Shown: piece after piece, positions 8,030-17,631 of the stretch
How the letters are laid out: every line of letters starts with the position of its first letter
How positions within the stretch are numbered: position 1 is the stretch's first letter
Assembly: GCA_947387485.1 (NCBI GenBank)
Contig: CANDNT010000010.1
Coordinates: forward strand, 62,001 to 126,000
Source: Aquimarina rhabdastrellae
Lineage (GTDB): Bacteria > Bacteroidota > Bacteroidia > Flavobacteriales > Flavobacteriaceae
Direction of reading: 5' to 3'
Length of the DNA stretch: 64,000 nt
Program-made: the position numbers and the translations under genes
The notes under the pieces: model-generated
Seen by the model: the letters and a program-made list of their open reading frames with translations, nothing else
The model's database searches: none
Told to the model about the DNA's origin: nothing

Positions 8030-9160
8030 ATGATTGCTTTATTAAAAAAATACAAAGGATTTCTTATTGGTCTAATCGTCACTAAGCTTCTAATTACTTA
8101 TTTAATATCTATTGATCGTCTTCTTATAGATGAGTCAGAGCGTTTAATTAATATTATAGGTTTTCTCTTTTGGTGGTTGATTATTTCCATTCCTTTTCAA
8201 TTTTTTTCTTTTTTTAAAAAACATCGCCTTGTCGTTTTTAAAATTTTAGGAATCCTTGCTATTTTTATTATGCTCATTGTAGTTGACTCTATTATGAATA
8301 TCCCTGATAATCCTGCTACAATTTGCCTTTTAATTACTTTATTTTTTGCGATTACATATCTTATTACACCTAAGTTTTTTCATCAATATAAAACCTGGAT
8401 GATCGTTATTTATGTATTGATTCTAGGATACTTTGTCAATGTGAGATTATTTTCAGAAAGTATGGATTATTATATAAATCAAAAGAAAAGCTTTGCACTT
8501 TCTCTGTTTTTTATTCCGCTTCCTTTTATCATGGCTTTATGGTTGTACGAACAATACAAATGGGTAAAGTCTATTCGTTCTGAAAAGACAAAAGCTGAGC
8601 TTGCGCTTTTAAAAAGTCAAGTAAATCCTCATTTCTTTTTTAATACACTTAATAATTTATATGCTCTTAGTGTCAAAAATTCACCTAAAGCTCCAGAAGT
8701 AATTTTAAAACTTTCAGACATGATGCGTTATACTATTTATGAAGGTAAAAAAGATTGGGTAACCCTTTCTGAAGAAATTGAATATCTACAAAACTATATT
8801 GAACTTCATCAAATTAGGTATCATCAAAAAATAGATATTTCTTTTATATACGAAGGTGATACCTCTCTAAAAGTCACTCCGCTTTTATTCATTATTTTGT
8901 TAGAAAATGCCTTTAAACATGGAGCCGAAACCTTGACAAAAGATGCTTTTATTCACCTCTCCTTATCTTCATCTGGTGATAAAATCATATTTAAAGTCAT
9001 TAACAACTTTGATCCAGAGAGCACTTCTAAAACAGTTGGTATAGGATTACAAAATTTAAAGCATAGATTAGCTTTGGTTTACCCCAAAAAACATATATTA
9101 ACTTTGGAGCAGCATAACGAAATTCATACTGCCATTTTAACTCTTGAAACTAATGCTTGA
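8030..9160 (+). CDS. LytS-type sensor histidine kinase
   Basis: A 376-residue kinase. Residues 1-180 contain about six transmembrane segments without a large outside loop, so it probably senses a signal in or at the membrane. The His_kinase domain carries LKSQVNPHFFFNTLNNLY with the phospho-acceptor His at 201. The HATPase part has LLENAFKHG and GIGLQNLKHRL. Its stop overlaps the response regulator gene by 8 bases, a translationally coupled pair. It is divergent from the ABC/M1 operon, a common layout when the pair regulates the transporter; that link is inference. Confidence 0.9.
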   Translation: MIALLKKYKGFLIGLIVTKLLITYLISIDRLLIDESERLINIIGFLFWWLIISIPFQFFSFFKKHRLVVFKILGILAIFIMLIVVDSIMNIPDNPATICLLITLFFAITYLITPKFFHQYKTWMIVIYVLILGYFVNVRLFSESMDYYINQKKSFALSLFFIPLPFIMALWLYEQYKWVKSIRSEKTKAELALLKSQVNPHFFFNTLNNLYALSVKNSPKAPEVILKLSDMMRYTIYEGKKDWVTLSEEIEYLQNYIELHQIRYHQKIDISFIYEGDTSLKVTPLLFIILLENAFKHGAETLTKDAFIHLSLSSSGDKIIFKVINNFDPESTSKTVGIGLQNLKHRLALVYPKKHILTLEQHNEIHTAILTLETNA

Positions 9161-9851
9161 TTATATTATTATAGATGATGAGCCTCTTGCGCATGAACTT
9201 ATTGAAGGATATTGTGATATGTTACCGCAATTGAATTTAAAAAAGCATTGTTATAATGCTATGGAAGCTCTTGAATTCCTTAGTAAAGAAAGTGTTGATC
9301 TTATTTTCTTAGATCTAAATATGCCTAAACTAAAAGGGTTTGATTTTTTGAGAGCTTTACCTAATCCTCCCAAAGTTATTGTAACTACAGCTTATAAAGA
9401 GTTTGCTCTAGAGGGATATGAGCTTAATATTGTTGATTATTTATTAAAACCTTTTAGTTTTAATCGTTTTACAGCTGCTATAAACAAACTTACTCAAACA
9501 GAGGCTACAATTAAAGAGCATCAACCTACAAAAAGCACTCATATTTCTTCTTCTCGCTTTTTTATAAAAGGGGATAAAAAACAGCATCAAATACATATAC
9601 CTGACATTTTATATATCGAAGCCTATGGTAATTATACCAAGATATTTTTAATTAATGAAATGCTAATTACTCATGAAAAAATATCCTATTTTGAGAACTT
9701 ATTATCTTCTCACGATTTTTTAAGAGTACATAAATCTTTTATTGTGGCTGTAGCTCAAATTAAAGCTATTGAGGGTAATCGTATCGTAATAAACGATATA
9801 AAAATCCCTATAGGACAAACATACAAAAGTCAAGTTACTAAACTATATTAA
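9153..9851 (+). CDS. LytTR family response regulator
   Basis: With the ATG at 9153 (MLDYIIIDDEP) the product has 232 residues; an in-frame TTG at 9144 would add three. The receiver domain has the acidic pair IDDEP, the phosphorylatable Asp54 in FLDLNMPK and Lys in LLKPFSF. After a linker of about 20 residues comes the LytTR DNA-binding domain, with YIEAYGNYTKIFL and FLRVHKSFIVA. LytTR proteins bind imperfect direct repeats upstream of target promoters. It overlaps its kinase gene, and its stop overlaps a convergent orphan reading frame. Confidence 0.92.
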   Translation: MLDYIIIDDEPLAHELIEGYCDMLPQLNLKKHCYNAMEALEFLSKESVDLIFLDLNMPKLKGFDFLRALPNPPKVIVTTAYKEFALEGYELNIVDYLLKPFSFNRFTAAINKLTQTEATIKEHQPTKSTHISSSRFFIKGDKKQHQIHIPDILYIEAYGNYTKIFLINEMLITHEKISYFENLLSSHDFLRVHKSFIVAVAQIKAIEGNRIVINDIKIPIGQTYKSQVTKLY

Positions 9852-9961
9852 CTACTTAATTGAGATATACATCTTTCTCTGATTTCCCATAATGCTTTAA
9901 AACTATACGGACATTTATTTTCTATTATCCATTCTTTTAAAATGCTTGATGATATGTTACT
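9848..9961 (-). other. Orphan open segment, possible gene remnant
   Basis: A start-less minus-strand reading frame of about 37 codons runs from after the stop at 9962-9964 to the TAA at 9848-9850. It includes ILKEWIIENKCPYSFKALW, which looks protein-like, and its stop overlaps that of the response regulator. It overlaps the C-terminus of the transglutaminase-like gene in another frame, so it may be the displaced tail of that gene or the relic of another. No ATG, GTG or TTG begins it. Confidence 0.2.
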
Positions 9962-10407
9962 TTAAAAGTATTAACCTGATCAGGCTGTATTTCGATTTCT
10001 TGAATAATATCGTTTTCTATTGCTGTAAAATCAGATTGTTTTGTAGTACTATCTATCGATTTTCCATTTATTTTTAAGTAGCAATGTGCTTCTGGAATAT
10101 ATGTCAATTTATATGTTTCTAATACACTTTTTATTTTTGGTGTATTGTTTGCATTCATTTTAAACATTCCTAATATTAATGCAACATCTTCTTGTTTCCA
10201 TAATGTTGCTATTTGTTTTAATAAAGCATGTTTTGAACTACAAGTTCCTTTTTCTTGAGATAAAACTAAACTTAAATCATATCGATTACTATTTCTACCA
10301 TAGGGTAAATTTTTAATATATTTTAATACTGTACTCCAATCTTTTATTCCTTTTTGATTGAGCAATTGTATTATTTTTTGTTCATCGTTATATTCTCTTG
10401 TCACCAT
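9937..10407 (-). CDS. Cytoplasmic transglutaminase-like protein
   Basis: A 156-residue protein without a signal peptide. The centre carries SLVLSQEKGTCSSKHALLKQ, the cysteine region of the transglutaminase-like fold, followed by AHCYL (His) and a downstream Asp region (SIDST), which together supply a possible Cys-His-Asp triad. Members of the superfamily may be peptidases, amidases or transferases, and no substrate can be named. It follows the start of another transglutaminase-like gene on the same strand, separated by a terminator, so it probably has its own promoter. The two proteins are not close in sequence. Confidence 0.6.
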   Translation of the reverse strand: MVTREYNDEQKIIQLLNQKGIKDWSTVLKYIKNLPYGRNSNRYDLSLVLSQEKGTCSSKHALLKQIATLWKQEDVALILGMFKMNANNTPKIKSVLETYKLTYIPEAHCYLKINGKSIDSTTKQSDFTAIENDIIQEIEIQPDQVNTFKVTYHQAF

Positions 10408-10432
10408 GATTTATAGTAAGTTTTATTAAAAA

Positions 10433-10460
10433 AAAACACCCTATAAATATAGGGTGTTTT
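10433..10460 (-). terminator. Terminator after secreted transglutaminase-like gene
   Basis: A stem of about 13 bp (AAAACACCCTATA / TATAGGGTGTTTT) with a 2-base centre, ending in a T-run on the minus strand. It starts 9 bases after the stop of the gene at 10469. Confidence 0.8.
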
Positions 10461-10468
10461 TAATGAAT

Positions 10469-11605
10469 TTATTTTTTTGGTGCTTCCCAAAAAGCTTCTG
10501 GATTATTTGTTTTATAAATAACAAATTTAGTTCCGCTTTGAGATGCTATTTCCTCTTTATCTGGCTTTTGAGTAGGATAATCAAGAGGCGATAATGAGAT
10601 ATATTCTATGGTCTTTCCTTTCTCTTGAGTTTCTAAATTGTATCCACTATTTACAGGGGTTTCAAATCTATATAAATTTTTTGCCATGTATTCGTATAAA
10701 TGATATTCTTTGGTTGTTGATGCTTTAAAATTCCAATTTGCATCTGGATTAAGGATTAATGGTTTATCGTTAATTAATCGCTCTCTAACTTCGTCAATTC
10801 CTAACAATTCTCCTTTTTCATTCATTACATAAGAATCATGTGTAGGATCAATCCATAGCCATTTCTTCAATTCTTCTGCATAAACCATATTAATCACATG
10901 ACATTCTGTATCGTTAGGATCTTTAGGTAAGCAAGTCACAAATCTTGATTTAATTCCCATTGCAAGATAGCACTCATTAAGTACTGTTGCTAGACCTCTA
11001 CAGTTTAATCCTCTTCCTTCTGCTTTACATACTTTCAACATATTCATAGCATTCTTTACTTGAGGGTTTCCATGTTGCCCATCATGAGGAATCACTCTAT
11101 GCACCCAGTGTAAAAGGTTTAATATTTTTGATACTTCATTACCAGTACCTGCTATAGAATCAAGTTTTAACCCTTTTCTTAACGCTACAAGGTTGGGATC
11201 ATTTTTATCTTGATATGTAAACTCTGGTATTTTTCTATTATCTGCCGAGTTAAATACATGTGCATTTTTAAGTGTTTCTATAAAAGGTGGTGCATATTTT
11301 ATTTGAGTATATGCTTTCTTTGTACCGTTTAATAATATTATAAAATCAAATTGCGTATCTTCTTTTACATCTACTGTAATTGAATCTATATCAGTGTAAA
11401 AAGTAACTTTTTCATTCTTGGATCTAGTAACATACACATCAGGTTTTGCTTCTGGTACTATTGTCCAATTATTTTTATTAAAAACCTTTCCATCTCGGAT
11501 ACTAACTAAATTTGAGTTTGCTTTTATTACAGGAAGTTTTTCTTGTGCACATAATAGTTGTCCCATCATTACAACTATCATTAATACTGTCGTCGTTATT
11601 CTCAT
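10469..11605 (-). CDS. Exported transglutaminase-like protein
   Basis: Starting at the ATG at 11605 the product has 378 residues and begins MRITTTVLMIVVMMGQLLCAQ, a signal peptide with cleavage after CAQ or nearby. The 16 extra residues of the longer reading are not plausible. The core has LNCRGLATVLNECYLAMG (catalytic Cys), TECHVINMVY (His) and WLWIDPTHDSY (Asp), the triad and spacing of the transglutaminase/protease-like superfamily. It would act in the periplasm or outside the cell. It ends at a strong terminator and appears to be transcribed alone. The substrate cannot be told from the sequence. Confidence 0.8.
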   Translation of the reverse strand: MRITTTVLMIVVMMGQLLCAQEKLPVIKANSNLVSIRDGKVFNKNNWTIVPEAKPDVYVTRSKNEKVTFYTDIDSITVDVKEDTQFDFIILLNGTKKAYTQIKYAPPFIETLKNAHVFNSADNRKIPEFTYQDKNDPNLVALRKGLKLDSIAGTGNEVSKILNLLHWVHRVIPHDGQHGNPQVKNAMNMLKVCKAEGRGLNCRGLATVLNECYLAMGIKSRFVTCLPKDPNDTECHVINMVYAEELKKWLWIDPTHDSYVMNEKGELLGIDEVRERLINDKPLILNPDANWNFKASTTKEYHLYEYMAKNLYRFETPVNSGYNLETQEKGKTIEYISLSPLDYPTQKPDKEEIASQSGTKFVIYKTNNPEAFWEAPKK

Positions 11606-11690
11606 AATGTTGCTGTTTTGTTTTACGACGACACAATGATTAAAATGTAACATTCTAAAAAATAAAAAATACTTGTTTTATTCTATTTAT

Positions 11691-12398
11691 TTATCTTTTT
11701 ATCGCTTTAATTCCCATAAACGAAGGGAAATCATTTAGTTCTTCATAATGTTTAGCATCCAGTATTTTAAAAGCTTCAACAGGTTTAGGTTCTGTTAATT
11801 GATCAATATAAAATCCATTATTAACTATAGGTATAATATATTCTTGTAATGGTCTACGATAGGTATGCATTTCTATTGGTTTTCCAAAACCATTCCACAC
11901 ACAAGAAACATTTTCTAATGCAAAATATTGATCAGAAGTATAATATTGGTAATCAAAAAAGGGATGTTGTGTCGAGATCACAAGTTCTCCTTTGGGACGT
12001 AATACTCTACAAAATTCTTGTATCGTATTATCCCAGTTTTCAATATATCCCATCGCCAATGCACAAACAATTTTATCAAAACTAGCTGTTTTTATTGGTA
12101 TAAATGGTTCGCTCAAATCTTGTATAAAAAAGGTTCCTTTTTCTGGATTACGTTTTTGAGCTAATTGAACCATTGTAGGACTCAAATCAAATCCTGTAAC
12201 TCTCGCGCCTTGAGCAAGAAGGATTTCGGCATACTTACCTGGACCACACGCAGCATCTAGAACATCTTTATCTTTAACTTCTCCTAATAAAGCTAAGGTG
12301 CTAGGCCTATCATAATATGCATTATGAGGTTTGTGATCTATTAGATTATCATAATTATATGCAATGGTTTCGTAGGCTTCTAGAATTTTATGTTTCAT
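11691..12398 (-). CDS. Class I SAM-dependent methyltransferase
   Basis: A 235-residue protein with the SAM-binding motif VLDAACGPGKYAEILL, then the acidic strand end VTGFDLSP and the post-I region KIVCALAMGYIENW. This is the Methyltransf_11/UbiE-like fold. The substrate is not evident; such proteins methylate small molecules. It is in tandem with a Crp-like regulator gene and a Gfo/Idh/MocA oxidoreductase gene on the same strand, with gaps of 77 and 51 bases, so co-transcription is possible. Confidence 0.85.
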   Translation of the reverse strand: MKHKILEAYETIAYNYDNLIDHKPHNAYYDRPSTLALLGEVKDKDVLDAACGPGKYAEILLAQGARVTGFDLSPTMVQLAQKRNPEKGTFFIQDLSEPFIPIKTASFDKIVCALAMGYIENWDNTIQEFCRVLRPKGELVISTQHPFFDYQYYTSDQYFALENVSCVWNGFGKPIEMHTYRRPLQEYIIPIVNNGFYIDQLTEPKPVEAFKILDAKHYEELNDFPSFMGIKAIKR

Positions 12399-12475
12399 GT
12401 CTATAGCGTTTTGTTTATTTAAATTACAAAAATGCTATATCATTGTTTAAGTATGACTTGATCCAGATCAAGAAA

Positions 12476-13045
12476 TCACCATTCTTTACTAATTTTATTA
12501 CGTATCCTGCTCAACGTTTCTGGAGTACTATTAAGATAAGAAGCAATCACTTTTTGAGGAAATTCTTGCATAAACTCTGGATGTATTTTTAATAACTCTT
12601 TATATCGTTCTAATACACTTATTTCTTTTCTTAATAACATACTTCTAAAACTAGGTTTCAAGAAAAATGTTCCCAATTGAAAAAAGCGTTGTGATTGACT
12701 AATTAAATTATGAATTTGATCCATATGGATAGCATATACTATGCTTTTTTCTCTAATCTTAATGTATGACGAACTGGGTCTTTGAGTAGTAAAACTTTGA
12801 TAATCTATAATCCAATGATGTTTACTGTATAAATTTATGATTTGCTCCTCATTATTGGTATCGATTTCATATTGATATGCAGTTCCAGAAGCTAGTATAT
12901 AAATGTTTTTACAAATTGCTCCTTCTTTTAATAAAAATTCATTCTTCAATAAAGTTTCGCTCCTAAAAGATTCTGCTAATAGAATTAACTCACTTTCTGT
13001 AAATAAACTTTCTCCAAATATCTGTTTAATAAAAGTCAACTTCAT
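12476..13045 (-). CDS. Crp/Fnr family transcriptional regulator
   Basis: A 189-residue protein with an N-terminal cyclic-nucleotide-binding-like barrel (KNEFLLKEGAICKNIYIL, then GTAYQYEI) and a C-terminal helix-turn-helix with VIASYLNSTPETLSRIRNK. The phosphate-binding cassette of true cAMP receptors is not conserved and there is no Fnr cysteine cluster, as is usual for the short Crp-like regulators of Bacteroidota, so the ligand is unknown. It lies between the methyltransferase and oxidoreductase genes and may control either or both. Confidence 0.85.
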   Translation of the reverse strand: MKLTFIKQIFGESLFTESELILLAESFRSETLLKNEFLLKEGAICKNIYILASGTAYQYEIDTNNEEQIINLYSKHHWIIDYQSFTTQRPSSSYIKIREKSIVYAIHMDQIHNLISQSQRFFQLGTFFLKPSFRSMLLRKEISVLERYKELLKIHPEFMQEFPQKVIASYLNSTPETLSRIRNKISKEW

Positions 13046-13096
13046 TATATAACAAAACTAATTGCTTTTACCATAAGATCATAATGTCATTATATG

Positions 13097-14113
13097 CTAT
13101 GAATTAATAATCTCTAATTGTTTTATAATTTCTTCTTTGGTTACAGGATAAGGTTTTTCAGTTCTAATCGTAGCATATACATCGTCAAAAACAGACAGAT
13201 ACGATCCTCGTTTTGCCTGAATCTTTTCAACTGATTTTTTACCGTTTATAATAGTAGTTAATATGCCCTGTTGAGATTCGTCTTCTATACCAAATAGCAC
13301 ATCATTAATCGATACTCCTGTTCTTAGTTGTGTTTCTTGTACATCTGATCGATGCTTTATAAAAGAACCTGTTGTACCATGTAAGACAAATGCAGGTTGT
13401 GGATCTGCTACCAACATACTCATTGTTAAATATACCTGCATCCCATTAGGATAGGATAACTGTATTTGTGCATAATCATCGACTTCTGTATTGGGGCGAA
13501 ACTTACCTAGTTGTTTAGACCATGTTTGAGGTTGTCCAAATAACGAAATTGCTCCATCGATAATATGAGGCCCTAAATCATATAATAAACCACTTCCAGC
13601 AATATCCTTTTTTTCTTTTACTGCCTTACTTCCTATTTCATATCGATATCTATCAAATCGAAAATGCACTTCAACAAAATCCCCTAACTTTCCTGAAGTT
13701 ATTATTTCTTTAACCGATAAAAAATCACTGTCATATCTTCTATTTTGATACGCCAAAAGGTGTAATTGCTTTTCTTGTGCTAAATCAAAAAGCGTTATCA
13801 CTTCATTTACAGAAACTGTAAAAGGTTTTTCCATCAAAACATGCTTACCAGCTTCTAGTGCTTGTTTAGCATATTCATAATGAGTTGCATTAGGTGTATT
13901 AACAATAACCAATTCTATCGCTGGATCCTCTAAAAGTGCCACTACCGAGGCATAACTTTTGATATCTGGATATGTCTCTTGTGCACGTTTTTTTGTACGC
14001 TCTACTACAGCATCTAGTTCAAATCCTTCGTGTTTATCAACAAAAGGAGCATGAAATACGCTACCCGAAAGTCCATAAGATAATATTCCTGTTGATATCG
14101 TTTTTTGTTTCAT
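13097..14113 (-). CDS. Gfo/Idh/MocA family oxidoreductase
   Basis: A 338-residue NAD(P)-dependent oxidoreductase. The N-terminal Rossmann domain starts GILSYGLSGSVFHAP, and the family motif EKP is seen in HVLMEKPFTVS. The C-terminal alpha/beta domain contains AGSGLLYDLGPHIIDGAI, with the conserved Asp and His of the active site region. The closest pattern is that of YhhX-like members, which act on sugars or sugar derivatives. No sugar cluster is adjacent, so the substrate is open. It heads a same-strand set with the Crp-like regulator and methyltransferase. Confidence 0.88.
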   Translation of the reverse strand: MKQKTISTGILSYGLSGSVFHAPFVDKHEGFELDAVVERTKKRAQETYPDIKSYASVVALLEDPAIELVIVNTPNATHYEYAKQALEAGKHVLMEKPFTVSVNEVITLFDLAQEKQLHLLAYQNRRYDSDFLSVKEIITSGKLGDFVEVHFRFDRYRYEIGSKAVKEKKDIAGSGLLYDLGPHIIDGAISLFGQPQTWSKQLGKFRPNTEVDDYAQIQLSYPNGMQVYLTMSMLVADPQPAFVLHGTTGSFIKHRSDVQETQLRTGVSINDVLFGIEDESQQGILTTIINGKKSVEKIQAKRGSYLSVFDDVYATIRTEKPYPVTKEEIIKQLEIINS

Positions 14114-14335
14114 TCTTTAACATTGTGCTTACAATAGTATGGTATACATACTATTTTTAATGTTAATATACCTATAAATATTTCACTTTGATTAAAGTCT
14201 TTTGATACTTCTTATCTATTCTCAAAATCCACACTCTCACATCAACCCATAAAACACTAACAATCAAACAAAAGCAACCTTTAAAAAAAATAAGCATCTC
14301 ACTAAAAAAAGAATCATAAAAATCAACTTACTTAG

Positions 14336-14944
14336 ATGAAACGAATAGTACTATTACTACTTTTATTTAATACCATTATAATTAGTGCTCAATTCGCCGA
14401 AAACAATGCCATTTACTCAACAACAGCACTTAATTTTGGTAATTACTTTGGAACAGATATTAGTTTTAATTATATCTATAAAACAAAATATGCTTTCAAA
14501 TTTGGATATACTGGAAATATACGAAAGCCTAAATCGTTACCAGAAGATTATCATACTGGTTTATTTAATGGTCTTTCTTTTGGCATATCTAATCCATATG
14601 ATCAATTCGAAAATTATCATATTAGTTTTGGAAAAGTTTATAAACTGAATACCCGTGGAACCTTAAGAGTTCATATTTCTATTGGTTTAGGGTATAGTAT
14701 AATCAAAGAACCTGAAAATTGGGTAAAGTTTGACTCCTCATTTTTAGTTCAAAATTACGTATGGACTTATAATGGCTATAAAACGCTAAGTTTAGTTTTA
14801 AATCCAAAAATAGAGCTACCATTCTCAAAAGTTTATGGATTCATACTCTCACCTATGCTACAAATAAACAAAGACAGAATATACTTAGGTATCTCTGTAG
14901 GACATATGTTTGGATTATTGAGAGGTGATAAAAAACAACACTAA
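14336..14944 (+). CDS. Exported beta-barrel-like hypothetical protein
   Basis: A 202-residue protein starting MKRIVLLLLLFNTIIISAQ, a signal peptide. The mature part has many short alternating strands rich in Y, F and G (TDISFNYIYKTKYAFKFGY, LSLVLNPKIELPF) and ends near a YLGISVGHMFGL segment, as in small outer-membrane beta-barrels. No family is recognised. It stands alone in a plus-strand position between divergent and tandem neighbours. The 222-base stretch before it holds no gene. Confidence 0.65.
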   Translation: MKRIVLLLLLFNTIIISAQFAENNAIYSTTALNFGNYFGTDISFNYIYKTKYAFKFGYTGNIRKPKSLPEDYHTGLFNGLSFGISNPYDQFENYHISFGKVYKLNTRGTLRVHISIGLGYSIIKEPENWVKFDSSFLVQNYVWTYNGYKTLSLVLNPKIELPFSKVYGFILSPMLQINKDRIYLGISVGHMFGLLRGDKKQH

Positions 14945-15084
14945 TCGTATATAAAACAGTAGTTAAGTAATTATCTATTTTTCCTTTTTATTACCAAAAA
15001 TATTATAGTCAAGATCAAAATAACATAGATATTCTAGTCTTGTTAAAGTATCCTTAAACCAAAACTGTAAATCTTATATATTTC

Positions 15085-15092
15085 TATATTTG
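15085..15092 (+). promoter_or_regulatory. -7 box TATATTTG before PIG-L gene
   Basis: TATATTTG fits TAnnTTTG and lies 30 bases before the ATG at 15123. No TTG is seen at the right distance upstream, so this is a partial match. Confidence 0.4.
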
Positions 15093-15122
15093 AAACTTTA
15101 GTATTAAAAAGTAAGAACAATC

Positions 15123-17621
15123 ATGCGTAAATTACTTCTCGTAATCTTCATTAGTATAGTAACTCCATATACTATATTAGCTCAACAACCTAAAAAATTA
15201 AACGCTTCACAAATTCACGAGGCTATAAAGAAATTGAACTTCTTGGGATCTGTATTATATGTAGCAGCACATCCTGATGACGAAAATACTCGTATGATTT
15301 CATATATGGCCAATGAGGTAAAAGCTCGTACAGCTTACCTCTCTTTAACTCGTGGTGATGGTGGTCAAAATTTAATTGGTCCAGAGATTCGAGAATTATT
15401 GGGTGTGATTCGCACACAAGAATTATTGGCTGCTCGTCGCACAGATGGTGGTGAGCAAATGTTTACTCGTGCAAACGATTTTGGATATTCAAAACATCCA
15501 GATGAGACCTTATCGATCTGGGATAAAGATAAAGTGCTAAGTGATGTGGTTTGGGCTATACGTAAGTTTCAACCAGATGTAATCATTAACCGTTTTAATC
15601 ATAGAACTCCAGGAACAACGCATGGACATCATACGACCTCTGCTATGTTAAGTGTAGAAGCTTTTGATTTGGTTAACCAAAAAAATCAATATCCAGATCA
15701 ATTACAATATGTAGATACTTGGCAACCTAAACGTTTATTTTTTAATACCTCATGGTGGTTTTATGGAAGTAGAGAAAATTTCGCGAAAGCTGACAAATCT
15801 AATTTAATATCGTTTGACACTGGAACATACTATCCTTCTTCTGGTTTATCAAATACAGAAATTGCATCATTAAGTCGTAGCCAACACAAATCTCAAGGTT
15901 TTGGTAGTACTGGATCTCGTGGTAGTCAAGAAGAATATATCGAATTGATTAAAGGTGATATGCCTAAAGATAAAACCAATATTTTTGAAGGCATTGATAC
16001 TTCTTGGAATCGTGTTAAAGGTGGAAAAGCTATTGGTGCTATTTTATATAAAGTTGAAAAAGAATTTGATTTTAAAAATCCTGCTGCAAGTTTGCCAGAA
16101 TTGGTTAAGGCTTATCAATTAATCCAAAAACTTGAAAATAAACACTGGAAAGCAATCAAAACACAAGAAATCAAAGATATTATAGCAGCATCAACTGGGT
16201 TATATCTTGAAGCTGTTGCTACACAAGCTGCAATTGCTAGCGGACAAACAACTAAGCTAAAATTAGAAGCTATTAATCGTAGTAATGCCGCTATGCAGTT
16301 AAAAGAGATTGTATTTACTCCAGCAAAACAAAAAGAAACTCCTGCTATTGCTTTAAATCCAAATAAACGATGGAATAAAACTATAGATTATGCAATTGAT
16401 TCATCGCAAGAAATTACTTCTTCTTATTGGTTAAACCAAAAAGGATCTTTAGGACTTTATAATGTACAAGATCGTTTATTAATAGGTAAACCTGAAACGC
16501 CTAGACCAAACAAAGCGACTTTTGTTGTAACTATCAGCGGAATTGATATTCCGTTTACCAAAGAAATTGTTTACAAAGAGAATGATCCTGTAAAAGGTGA
16601 AGTTTATAAACCATTTGAGGTAATTCCTGAAGTTTCTGTAGGTATAGAAGAAAAAGTAATCATTTATGCCGATGGTCAAGCCAAACAAATTCCGGTTAAG
16701 ATTAAAGCTGGTCGATCAAATATCTCGGGTACAATACAATTGGACATTCCGCAAGGATGGCAAGTTTCACCTAAAACAGCTAACATTAATCTAGCACAAC
16801 AAAGCGAAGAGCAGGTAATTTCTTTTACCCTTACTCCTCCTACTACACAAAGTGAAGGTTATATTATTCCTAAGGTAACTATCGGAAATAATACTTATAG
16901 TAAAGAAATAAAAACTATTGATTATAATCATATTCCGTATCAAACTGTAGTGCTTCCTGCTACTTCAAAAGTAGTACGTTTAGACATTAAGAAAAAAGGA
17001 CACAACATAGGTTATATAGAAGGTGCTGGAGATGTTGTTCCAGAGAGTTTAACTCAGATTGGATATAAGGTTACTACTATTGATCCAGAACATATCACAG
17101 CAGCAACTTTGGCTAATTATGATGCTATCGTAGTAGGAATTAGAGCTTATAATACGGTAGAAACTTTGAAGTTTAAGCAAAAATTCTTACTAGATTATGT
17201 TAAAAATGGTGGTAATTTAGTTATTCAATACAATACAAGTCATCGTCTTAAAGTAAAAGAAGATTTAGCTCCTTATAAACTAAGTTTATCTAGAGACCGC
17301 GTTACCGACGAACATGCTTCTATCAAATTCTTAGCACCTAAACACGCTGTGTTAAATACACCAAATAAAATCACAGACAAAGATTTTGAAGGTTGGGTTC
17401 AAGAACGTGGTTTATATTTCCCTAACAAATGGGGTAAAGAATTTACACCTATCTTAGCGACATCTGACAAAGGTGAATCTACAAAAAAAGGTAGTTTACT
17501 TGTAGCACCTTACGGTAAAGGATATTATATCTATACAGGGTTGAGTTTCTTTAGAGAATTCCCTGCTGGAGTTTCAGGTGCATACCGTTTATTTGCTAAT
17601 ATATTATCTTTAGGCAATTAA
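15123..17621 (+). CDS. PIG-L family deacetylase, large exported form
   Basis: An 832-residue exported protein (signal peptide MRKLLLVIFISIVTPYTILA). Residues about 38-230 form the PIG-L/LmbE domain with the zinc motif AAHPDDE and the later TTHGHHTTS; these enzymes remove N-acetyl groups from sugars. A middle region of Ig-like beta domains follows (about 370-620), and the C-terminal 190 residues look like a class I glutamine amidotransferase-like fold (YDAIVVGIRAYNT, NGGNLVIQYNTS). This long form is common in Bacteroidota. It is followed closely by a 36-residue membrane peptide gene and a sodium:solute symporter gene, suggesting uptake of the product; that is inference. Confidence 0.9.
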   Translation: MRKLLLVIFISIVTPYTILAQQPKKLNASQIHEAIKKLNFLGSVLYVAAHPDDENTRMISYMANEVKARTAYLSLTRGDGGQNLIGPEIRELLGVIRTQELLAARRTDGGEQMFTRANDFGYSKHPDETLSIWDKDKVLSDVVWAIRKFQPDVIINRFNHRTPGTTHGHHTTSAMLSVEAFDLVNQKNQYPDQLQYVDTWQPKRLFFNTSWWFYGSRENFAKADKSNLISFDTGTYYPSSGLSNTEIASLSRSQHKSQGFGSTGSRGSQEEYIELIKGDMPKDKTNIFEGIDTSWNRVKGGKAIGAILYKVEKEFDFKNPAASLPELVKAYQLIQKLENKHWKAIKTQEIKDIIAASTGLYLEAVATQAAIASGQTTKLKLEAINRSNAAMQLKEIVFTPAKQKETPAIALNPNKRWNKTIDYAIDSSQEITSSYWLNQKGSLGLYNVQDRLLIGKPETPRPNKATFVVTISGIDIPFTKEIVYKENDPVKGEVYKPFEVIPEVSVGIEEKVIIYADGQAKQIPVKIKAGRSNISGTIQLDIPQGWQVSPKTANINLAQQSEEQVISFTLTPPTTQSEGYIIPKVTIGNNTYSKEIKTIDYNHIPYQTVVLPATSKVVRLDIKKKGHNIGYIEGAGDVVPESLTQIGYKVTTIDPEHITAATLANYDAIVVGIRAYNTVETLKFKQKFLLDYVKNGGNLVIQYNTSHRLKVKEDLAPYKLSLSRDRVTDEHASIKFLAPKHAVLNTPNKITDKDFEGWVQERGLYFPNKWGKEFTPILATSDKGESTKKGSLLVAPYGKGYYIYTGLSFFREFPAGVSGAYRLFANILSLGN

Positions 17622-17631
17622 TACACTCAAC

